Positions 56,652-64,000 of a stretch of DNA of 64,000 nucleotides are shown piece by piece (within the stretch, counting starts at the first letter, position 1; every line of letters starts with the position of its first letter). The DNA lies in contig CAMHAH010000005.1 of NCBI GenBank assembly GCA_946183365.1, forward strand, positions 109,952 to 173,951, in the 5' to 3' direction. Made by a program: the position numbers and the translations under genes. The notes beneath the pieces are model-generated. The model had not been told where the DNA came from. It made no database searches and saw only the letters and a program-made list of their open reading frames with translations. The DNA comes from an uncultured Clostridia bacterium. Its GTDB lineage: Bacteria > Bacillota > Clostridia > Oscillospirales > Acutalibacteraceae.

Positions 56652-57242
56652 ATGAACGAAAAAACAAAGGAATCCAAATTTCTTGACGCTATAAATAAAT
56701 ATGCCGAGGGCCAGAAGGCTCGCATAACTCAGGAGATCGAGGATTATAAAAACAGTAAGATAGAGCAGGCTACAGAACAGGGCTTGAAGGACGCGTATGA
56801 CCTTATCAAGGGCGATATCGCTGCGCGCAAGGCGGCTATCGTAAACGATACCGCTAAAAAGGAGCTCGGTATTCGCAGAGAGCTGTATAAAAAGCGCCAG
56901 ACTATTCGTAACGAGGTATTTGCCGAAGCTGAGCAAAAGCTGCTTGATTTCACAAAATCAGAGAATTATAAGGAATATCTCAGAAAGCAGGCAGAGAAAG
57001 CCCTCGAGGTGTTAGGCGAAGATGGATGTACCGTTTATATCTCTCCCGCTGATGAGGACAAGAAGGATATCATCCTCGGTATCCTTAAATCTGCCGAGAT
57101 AAAGACTGATAATCATATCACTATCGGCGGATTAAGGGCGTACAGTCGTAAAATGGGCATTACAGCCGACTGCACTCTTGACACGGCTCTCGAAGATCAG
57201 AGCGAGTGGTTCAACGAAAAATCGGGACTTAAGGTGGTGTAA
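56652..57242 (+). CDS. atpE: V-type ATP synthase subunit E (operon 2)
   Basis: Coiled-coil N-term; LGIRRELYKKRQTIRNEVFAEAEQKLLDFTKSENYKEYL. Confidence 0.88.
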   Translation: MNEKTKESKFLDAINKYAEGQKARITQEIEDYKNSKIEQATEQGLKDAYDLIKGDIAARKAAIVNDTAKKELGIRRELYKKRQTIRNEVFAEAEQKLLDFTKSENYKEYLRKQAEKALEVLGEDGCTVYISPADEDKKDIILGILKSAEIKTDNHITIGGLRAYSRKMGITADCTLDTALEDQSEWFNEKSGLKVV

Positions 57243-57244
57243 CT

Positions 57245-58996
57245 ATGGCAGATGTGATTTACGGTATCAACGGTCCTGTTGTAACCGTTAAGGATACCAC
57301 TGAATTCTCTATGATGGAGATGGTATATGTCGGTCGTGAACGCCTTATCGGTGAGGTTATCGGCATAACCTCTGACTATACCACCATACAGTGCTACGAG
57401 GAGACCACCGGTCTTAAGCCCGGCGACCCTGTTGAGGGCACCCATACACAGATGAACCTTATGCTCGGTCCCGGAATACTCGACAATATCTTTGACGGAA
57501 TCGAAAGACCGTTGGCTGAGATAGAGAAAGAAGCGGGAGCCTTTATAAACCGAGGCTCGACGGTTTCTTCTCTCGACACAGAGAAGGAATGGGATGTTAC
57601 CGTTACCGCTAAGGTCGGTGACACCTTAAACGGAGGCGAGGTATACGCTACCCTGCCCGAAACACAGATAATCACACATAAGCTGATGGTACCGCCGCTT
57701 ATCAGCGGTGAAGTTACAGAGGTCAAGCCCGACGGCAAATATACGCTCAATGACGTTATAGTCAAGCTAAAAGATAAATTCGGCACTGTGCATGAGCTCA
57801 CGCTCTGTCAGCGCTGGCCTATAAGAACTCCGAGACCCGTCGCTCAAAGGCTCACGCCTACAGTACCGCTTATCACGGGTCAGAGAGTTATAGATACCCT
57901 CTTCCCTGTTTCAAAGGGCGGCACGGCTGCTATACCCGGCGGCTTCGGCACAGGAAAGACCATGACGCAGCATCAGCTCGCTAAGTGGTGCGACGCCGAT
58001 ATCATCGTATATGTCGGCTGCGGCGAACGCGGCAATGAGATGAGCCAGGTCCTGCAGGAGTTCTCAGAGCTTATCGACCCTAAGAGCGGCAGACCTATGA
58101 CCGACCGTACAACTCTTATAGCCAACACATCTAATATGCCCGTAGCGGCTCGCGAGGCTTCGATTTACACAGGTATCACACTTGCCGAGTATTACCGCGA
58201 TATGGGCTATGACGTAGCTATAATGGCAGACTCAACCTCTCGTTGGGCAGAAGCGCTCAGAGAGATCTCAGGCCGTCTTGAAGAAATGCCCGCAGAAGAA
58301 GGGTTCCCTGCTTATTTACCGTCGAGACTGTCGGAGTTCTATGAAAGAGCCGGCAGAGCTGATGTGCTCTCGGGCACACAGGGCTCGGTAACAATCATCG
58401 GCGCCGTATCTCCTCAGGGTTCGGACTTCTCAGAGCCTGTCACACAGAACACAAAACGCTTCACTCGGTGCTTCTGGGCGCTGGATAAGTCGCTCGCTTA
58501 CGCAAGGCATTATCCCGCTATCAACTGGAACGACAGCTACAGCGAATACTTCACCGAGCTTGACGCGTGGTATAACGAAAACTACGGCAGAGAGTTCGTT
58601 GAGTACCGCAGCGGTATATCCGCTCTGCTGCAGGAAGAGAACCGACTTATGGAGATAGTAAAGCTCATCGGCTCAGATGTACTGCCGGACGATCAGAAGC
58701 TCATCATCGAAATAGCAAAGATCGTCAGAGTAGGCTTCTTACAGCAGAACGCGTTCCACAAGGACGATACCTATGTACCGCTCGAGAAGCAGAAGCTGAT
58801 GATGAAGACCATCCTGCATCTGTATGAGAGATCAAAGTCGGTAGTCGCTGAAAATATCCCGATATCACGCATCAGAGATACGGGATTGTTTGAAAAGATA
58901 ACAAAGATAAAATACGATATCCCTAACGATCGTCTTGAGATGTTTGACGACTACATAAGTGATATCGATGAAAAGATAAACGGAATTCTGAGCTGA
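57245..58996 (+). CDS. atpA: V-type ATP synthase subunit A (operon 2)
   Basis: P-loop [46 protein letters not shown]. Confidence 0.97.
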   Translation: MADVIYGINGPVVTVKDTTEFSMMEMVYVGRERLIGEVIGITSDYTTIQCYEETTGLKPGDPVEGTHTQMNLMLGPGILDNIFDGIERPLAEIEKEAGAFINRGSTVSSLDTEKEWDVTVTAKVGDTLNGGEVYATLPETQIITHKLMVPPLISGEVTEVKPDGKYTLNDVIVKLKDKFGTVHELTLCQRWPIRTPRPVAQRLTPTVPLITGQRVIDTLFPVSKGGTAAIPGGFGTGKTMTQHQLAKWCDADIIVYVGCGERGNEMSQVLQEFSELIDPKSGRPMTDRTTLIANTSNMPVAAREASIYTGITLAEYYRDMGYDVAIMADSTSRWAEALREISGRLEEMPAEEGFPAYLPSRLSEFYERAGRADVLSGTQGSVTIIGAVSPQGSDFSEPVTQNTKRFTRCFWALDKSLAYARHYPAINWNDSYSEYFTELDAWYNENYGREFVEYRSGISALLQEENRLMEIVKLIGSDVLPDDQKLIIEIAKIVRVGFLQQNAFHKDDTYVPLEKQKLMMKTILHLYERSKSVVAENIPISRIRDTGLFEKITKIKYDIPNDRLEMFDDYISDIDEKINGILS

Positions 58997-59010
58997 GGGG
59001 GGCGCCGTAT

Positions 59011-60387
59011 ATGATAATTGAATATGTCGGAGTAAAAGAGATAAACGGCTCTCTCGTAGTAATGGACGGAGTAAAAGGCGTATCATATGAAGAGATCGTC
59101 GACATTCGCCTTGATAACGGCACAGTCCGTCAAGGGCGAGTTGTACAGATCGAGGGTGAACGCGTAGTTATCCAGGTATTTGAAGGTACAAGAGATATCA
59201 GCCTTGATAACACAAGCACAAGGCTGACGGGTCATCCTATGGAAATGCCTCTCTCACCTGAGATAGTAGGAAGGATACTTGACGGCGCGGGCAGACCGAT
59301 AGACGGGCTCGGGGATATCTATCCCGTCACAAAAAGGAATATCAACGGTACCGCTATAAACCCCGTATCGCGTATCTATCCGAGAAACTATATCAACACC
59401 GGTATATCGAGCATAGACACGCTCTCTACCCTTATCAGAGGTCAGAAGCTGCCTATCTTCTCTGGCTCGGGTATGAAGCACAATGAGCTCGCGGTTCAGA
59501 TAGTAAGACAGGCTCAGATACAGGGCGCCGATGAACATAATTTCGGTATCGTCTTTGCCGCAATGGGCGTTAAGAACGACGTTGCCGATTATTTCAGAAA
59601 GAGCTTTGAAGAAGCGGGCGTTATGCAAAGGGTCGTAATGTTTTTGAACCTCTCGAACGATCCTATCATAGAGCGTACACTCACTCCGCGATGCGCTCTA
59701 ACGACAGCTGAATACCTCGCCTTTGAGCTGAATATGCATATCCTTGTCATCATGACGGATATGACTTCATACGCCGAGGCTCTGCGTGAGTTCTCTTCAT
59801 CAAAGGGTGAGATACCCGGACGAAAGGGTTATCCCGGTTATCTGTACAGCGACCTTGCGTCGATGTATGAGAGAGCGGGTATGATAAAGGGCTCTGAGGG
59901 TTCTGTAACACAGATACCGATACTCACCATGCCAAACGACGATATCACTCACCCGGTACCCGACCTTACAGGCTACATCACAGAGGGCCAGATTGTTCTT
60001 GACCGAGGATTGCAGGCTCAGGGTATATACCCGCCCGTAAACGTCCTGCCGTCACTCTCGCGACTTATGAAGGACGGTATCGGCGAGGGATTTACAAGAG
60101 CAGATCACTCTGATCTTGCCAATCAGCTTTTCGCAAGCTACGCTAAGGTTATCGACGCGCGTTCTCTCGCTTCTGTAATCGGTGAAGAGGAATTATCAGA
60201 TACCGATAAGAAGTATATCGAATTTGGCAGGATGTTTGAAGGCTCATTCGTCAATCAGGGCTTTGAAGAGAACCGCAGTATAGATCAGAGCTTGGATCTC
60301 GGCTGGAAGCTTCTCTCTACCCTGCCCCGCTCTGAGCTCGACAGAATTGATGACGAACTGCTCGATAAATACTATCAGGGCGACTGA
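59011..60387 (+). CDS. atpB: V-type ATP synthase subunit B (operon 2)
   Basis: [56 protein letters not shown]. Confidence 0.97.
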   Translation: MIIEYVGVKEINGSLVVMDGVKGVSYEEIVDIRLDNGTVRQGRVVQIEGERVVIQVFEGTRDISLDNTSTRLTGHPMEMPLSPEIVGRILDGAGRPIDGLGDIYPVTKRNINGTAINPVSRIYPRNYINTGISSIDTLSTLIRGQKLPIFSGSGMKHNELAVQIVRQAQIQGADEHNFGIVFAAMGVKNDVADYFRKSFEEAGVMQRVVMFLNLSNDPIIERTLTPRCALTTAEYLAFELNMHILVIMTDMTSYAEALREFSSSKGEIPGRKGYPGYLYSDLASMYERAGMIKGSEGSVTQIPILTMPNDDITHPVPDLTGYITEGQIVLDRGLQAQGIYPPVNVLPSLSRLMKDGIGEGFTRADHSDLANQLFASYAKVIDARSLASVIGEEELSDTDKKYIEFGRMFEGSFVNQGFEENRSIDQSLDLGWKLLSTLPRSELDRIDDELLDKYYQGD

Positions 60388-60425
60388 ACATAATTTATAT
60401 ATCTAATTACAAGTGAGGTGATATC

Positions 60426-61046
60426 ATGGCGCAGCAGGCGGTGCCTACTAAAGGCAATCTTATGGCGGCTAAAAAATCGCTGGCTCTCGCAAGGGTCGGT
60501 TATGAGCTGCTCGACAAAAAACGAAATATCCTGATACGCGAGATGATGTCGCTTATCGACAGGGCTTCTGAGATACAGGGCACCATTGACGGAGCTTTCT
60601 CAGACGCGTACAAGGCGCTTGAAAAGGCTAATATAACTCTCGGCTTCTGCAACGAGCTGTCAAAGACTATCCCGTTCGATACAAGCGTTAGTATGGACTC
60701 TCGCTCTATTATGGGCGTTGAGATACCGATGCTCAGCATAGAGAAGCCCGAAGAGAATGAGCTCCATTACGGCTTGAGCGGTACTAACGCACGTTTTGAC
60801 GAGGCTGTCGCTCTGTTCATGCAGGCAAAGTACCTGACAGTGGAGCTCGCGGAGATAGAGAACAGCGTTTTCAGATTGGCTGTAGCGATAAAGCAGACCC
60901 AGAAGCGCGCGAACGCTCTGAAAAACATTATGATACCTAAGTTTGAGGCTGATGTCAAATTCATCACAGACGCCCTTGACGAAAAGGACAGAGAGGAATT
61001 CTCTCGTCTTAAGGTAATAAAGAAACAAAAAGCTAATAAAGCATAG
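60426..61046 (+). CDS. atpD: V-type ATP synthase subunit D (operon 2)
   Basis: VPTKGNLMAAKKSLALARVGYELLDKKRNILIREMMSLI...QKRANALKNIMIPKFEADVKFI. Confidence 0.95.
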   Translation: MAQQAVPTKGNLMAAKKSLALARVGYELLDKKRNILIREMMSLIDRASEIQGTIDGAFSDAYKALEKANITLGFCNELSKTIPFDTSVSMDSRSIMGVEIPMLSIEKPEENELHYGLSGTNARFDEAVALFMQAKYLTVELAEIENSVFRLAVAIKQTQKRANALKNIMIPKFEADVKFITDALDEKDREEFSRLKVIKKQKANKA

Positions 61047-61048
61047 AA

Positions 61049-61081
61049 AAAGACGGAACAGAAATTATCTGCTCCGTCTTT
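61049..61081. terminator. Bidirectional terminator between V-ATPase operon 2 and dockerin gene
   Basis: AAAGACGGAACAGA-aatta-TCTGCTCCGTCTTT. Confidence 0.8.
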
Positions 61082-61084
61082 CTG

Positions 61085-61978
61085 TTATCCTTCTATAGCT
61101 GAATAATCAATATATACTATACAGGGCTCTGAGATATTGCCGTTGCTGTCCATAGCGGTGATGATAAGATCATAGCCGAAGCGTACCGGTACATTCGGCA
61201 AGTCAAAAGTATTCTCATTCACATAACCGCTCGAATAATTATAATCAGTGTCGTCTACGCTTATACAGTACTTGTACGGCGCCGATCCGCCTATAGCGCT
61301 TACGGTGATCTTGCTTTGCTGATACAAAGAGTTAAAGTAATAATTATTGATAACAGGCTTATCGAGAGAGTAAGGCTCAGTGACCGTCATATAAATATCA
61401 TACGATGAACTGCTGTAAACCGTGACGTTCAGCTTATCAAAGCTTTGTACAGTTATATGATAATAACCGGGATCGTCAAACGTAAAGGTGAACTGATTAT
61501 TTGTTGATCTCTCATCAAACACGGTCTCGTGCGTATCAGCGTCGGTAATACATAAGCGGTAGCCTGTGATCTGTGTTCCGCTCACCGCCTCGGCGGTGAA
61601 GGTCACGGGAACTCCCGTCATAGCCTTATCGGGACTGTATGAAGCATAGAAATTGGTTATCCTGTTCTCTTCGGTAAATATACCGCCGCAATAATCGGGA
61701 ACGCCTATCAAAGTCGCCTTTCTCTGGATAAAGGTCGCGTCTATTATAGAGATATTACCGTCTCTGTCATAATCCGCGGCTTCTTTTTGGATATTATCAA
61801 AGTCGGCGATCTTAGTGTCGAACCTCTGTATATGGGTCGCGTCAACAATCGTCACATCTTCGTCGCCGTCAACGTCGCCATACATATGATGAGGATACCG
61901 GATAGCGGCGCTCGCCGTGATCAGCGTGAGCGACAGCACTATCGCTGAGATAATAAACAAACTGATAATTCTTTTCAT
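61085..61978 (-). CDS. Secreted protein with N-terminal type I dockerin-like repeat and Ig-like domains
   Basis: Signal peptide MKRIISLFIISAIVLSLTLITASAA then DVDGDEDVTIVDATHIQR... and DYDRDGNISIIDATFIQRKATL; PKD/Ig-like remainder; start moved inward. Confidence 0.85.
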   Translation of the reverse strand: MKRIISLFIISAIVLSLTLITASAAIRYPHHMYGDVDGDEDVTIVDATHIQRFDTKIADFDNIQKEAADYDRDGNISIIDATFIQRKATLIGVPDYCGGIFTEENRITNFYASYSPDKAMTGVPVTFTAEAVSGTQITGYRLCITDADTHETVFDERSTNNQFTFTFDDPGYYHITVQSFDKLNVTVYSSSSYDIYMTVTEPYSLDKPVINNYYFNSLYQQSKITVSAIGGSAPYKYCISVDDTDYNYSSGYVNENTFDLPNVPVRFGYDLIITAMDSNGNISEPCIVYIDYSAIEG

Positions 61979-62006
61979 TTTGATTTCCTCCTGAAAACAT
62001 TTATTG

Positions 62007-63191
62007 TTATTCACTGTTAAAATACATCTGTTCACCGTAGATGAATCCGTCATTTACGTGATAATATGTATCGTAGAACTCATAGTAGTACAGACCCGGT
62101 TCAGGCAAGATACCGTGATCTTTCGGAGTATAAGTAAGATAATAATTTCTGCCGATCAATGTAGCGTCTGCTATATGCTCATCGGAGAACAGATCGGGGT
62201 CGCCGAGGACATTTCCGTCGGCGTCAAGTATTTTACAATATACTTTTTTGCGTGTGGAATACGCAAAGCAGGTGTCCTTGTATTCTATCGGCTTAGGCGG
62301 ATCCGGGGTATATTCCGGCATCGGGGGTATTTCATAGGGCATATAATCTATACTAAAATATTTGGTACCGCCTGTCACACGACGCTTATGACAATCGGCA
62401 TAAAACTCATAGTAGTAATAGCCTGAGCACGGCAGTACATCATGCAGACCGGGGACATATGTCACGTAGACCTTATTGGTGCCGGGCATTTCTCGCATGA
62501 CGGCAAGGTGCTGCTCACTGAACGGATCGCTGTCACCGTAGACCGTTTCTCTGTCAAGGCTCATTAGCTTGCAATACATCTTGACGTTATTCGGATAATA
62601 AAGCTTATACTCGTAAAAATCACAGTAATAGGATTCGGGATTGTATTCAAGCCACGGATACGGAGGGGCAGTTGCGGGTTCTGTAGGAGCGAGGGTCTGA
62701 TCATCGGGTGCTGCCGTATCGGTATGAACTTCAGCCGGTTCGTAATTCGCGATAAGCTCAGCAGCAGTCGGAGGTTCGGTTACAGGTGACGTCGCGTCGG
62801 TGGAGTTGTTTATACTTTCGGAGGGTGTTTCAGTATTCTGTGATATCTCATTAGTTTCGCTATTATTCTCTGACGAAGTATATTTACTAAGGAACTTTAT
62901 GATATCTTCCTTAGAATATGAGCCACTGAACATCCCGCTTATCACATTTCCGAGAGTTATTTCATTTTCATCGGAAGTCTTGGATATCGGAACACGGTTA
63001 TTCATTACGACAAGAAGGGTAGCTCCGACAATAAGAGCGAGAGAAAGGCAAATGACAGCCGCCAAAACACGGGGCATTCTGTAGAAAGGAACAGGAGATT
63101 TTTTGAGAGAGGATGGAACACTCAGGGCTTTTTTAAGCGCTTCGTCACTGACTGAAATATTTTTGATGCTGTCACAGTTTAGCTCTTTCAT
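62007..63191 (-). CDS. Single-TM anti-sigma-like protein with duplicated extracellular domain
   Basis: Overlaps the ECF sigma gene by 4 nt; TM VLAAVICLSLALIVGATLLVV; two related ectodomain units. Confidence 0.65.
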   Translation of the reverse strand: MKELNCDSIKNISVSDEALKKALSVPSSLKKSPVPFYRMPRVLAAVICLSLALIVGATLLVVMNNRVPISKTSDENEITLGNVISGMFSGSYSKEDIIKFLSKYTSSENNSETNEISQNTETPSESINNSTDATSPVTEPPTAAELIANYEPAEVHTDTAAPDDQTLAPTEPATAPPYPWLEYNPESYYCDFYEYKLYYPNNVKMYCKLMSLDRETVYGDSDPFSEQHLAVMREMPGTNKVYVTYVPGLHDVLPCSGYYYYEFYADCHKRRVTGGTKYFSIDYMPYEIPPMPEYTPDPPKPIEYKDTCFAYSTRKKVYCKILDADGNVLGDPDLFSDEHIADATLIGRNYYLTYTPKDHGILPEPGLYYYEFYDTYYHVNDGFIYGEQMYFNSE

Positions 63192-63676
63192 TCGCCTACA
63201 CCTCCCCCGTAGATCATTTTCAGCTTTTCACGGCCGCGTCTGAGCATAGTCCTGACGGTATTATGGTTTTTGCCGAGTATCTTCGCAATCTGCTCAGACG
63301 TATAACGCTCACCGTAATAAAGATAAAGCACCTCACGATACTTGGGCTCGAGCTTCATCAGCGCCCATGATATATCAAGCTCATCAGAGCTCAGCGGAAG
63401 GGGTATATCATGTATCTCATCTAAAGACAGATGCCTTCGGTTAGCTCTGAAAAATTGATTGCATTCATTGATAGCGACCTTTAGCAGCCACGCCTTCAGA
63501 TGTTCTTCGGATTTAAAAACAGGGGCTTTTGTATACAGCTTTATGAAAGTGTTTTGCATACAGTCTTCAGCGTCGGCAAGGCTGCGTAATCTTACTATGC
63601 AGACGCTCTGGACCGTTTGGGCATACTTACGCACAGCCTCATCATATAAGAGCCCTGCGTAAAGTTTGTCAGCCAT
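63188..63676 (-). CDS. ECF-type RNA polymerase sigma factor
   Basis: SLADAEDCMQNTFIKLYTKAPVFKSEEHLKAWLLKVAINECNQFFR...LEPKYREVLYLYYGERYTSEQIAKILGKNHNTVRTMLRRGREKLK. Confidence 0.95.
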   Translation of the reverse strand: MADKLYAGLLYDEAVRKYAQTVQSVCIVRLRSLADAEDCMQNTFIKLYTKAPVFKSEEHLKAWLLKVAINECNQFFRANRRHLSLDEIHDIPLPLSSDELDISWALMKLEPKYREVLYLYYGERYTSEQIAKILGKNHNTVRTMLRRGREKLKMIYGGGVGE

Positions 63677-63966
63677 AATCAACCCCCTCTATTAATAATA
63701 TACATCAAAGCGCCTTTTTGTTTCACTGAAAGACAAAAAGTTCTCATAAATAACAAAAAGCCCCGTTAACTGACAACGAGACTTCAATCTGAATATTAAC
63801 CATTTAAACCTTCTTAAAGAGTAAGCAGTAATACTAATGGTTGTAGAAACGGTCAATGACCATCCACGCGTAGGGGCGTTGTAATCCCTATCTGCGGTTT
63901 GATATCCCGACATGCAACGGATGACCAGTGGTCATCACTACATCTGATGGCTCACATAATAGTAAA

Positions 63967-63992
63967 GCGAAGTTACCACAAGGTAGCTTCGC
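63967..63992. terminator. Hairpin at the right edge, terminator-like
   Basis: GCGAAGTTACC-acaa-GGTAGCTTCGC, 11-bp stem with one G.U. Confidence 0.45.
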
Positions 63993-64000
63993 CTGTAATT

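Noticed and set aside
63692-63913. 73-aa minus ORF at the right end
   Set aside because: Runs through hairpins and a terminator-like element; no recognisable protein features

Overview
The window looks like a chromosomal segment of a spore-forming, Ruminococcus-like member of the Clostridia. This taxonomic guess rests on a dockerin, a complete spoIIIA operon, spoIIGA-sigE and SdpR/SdpI, not on any database search. Most of the sequence is ordinary housekeeping: tsf-rpsB, pfkA, dnaE, xseA, nusB, ligA, cmk-plsC-ispH/S1, the dnaD/dnaC-like loader pair, prfB, galU and three tRNAs. The notable content is as follows. (1) There are two complete V/A-type ATPase operons about 40 kb apart in opposite orientations, with different gene orders and different rotor (K) subunits. 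One resembles the Na+-type NtpK of Enterococcus hirae and the other has a single conserved hairpin without the Na+ ligands. (2) An apparent three-gene operon at the right end encodes an ECF sigma factor, a single-TM anti-sigma-like protein with a duplicated ectodomain, and a secreted dockerin protein. (3) A zinc-ribbon/PASTA 'kinase' appears to have lost all its catalytic residues. (4) Several non-coding signals stand out: a nested hairpin leader before rpsB, a long-spaced spoIIGA promoter, a probable ACG start for spoIIIAB, related structured repeats flanking the A-B gene pair inside V-ATPase operon 1, a tandem duplication next to tRNA-Pro, and a dispersed hairpin repeat. No CRISPR array, transposase, prophage or rRNA was seen.
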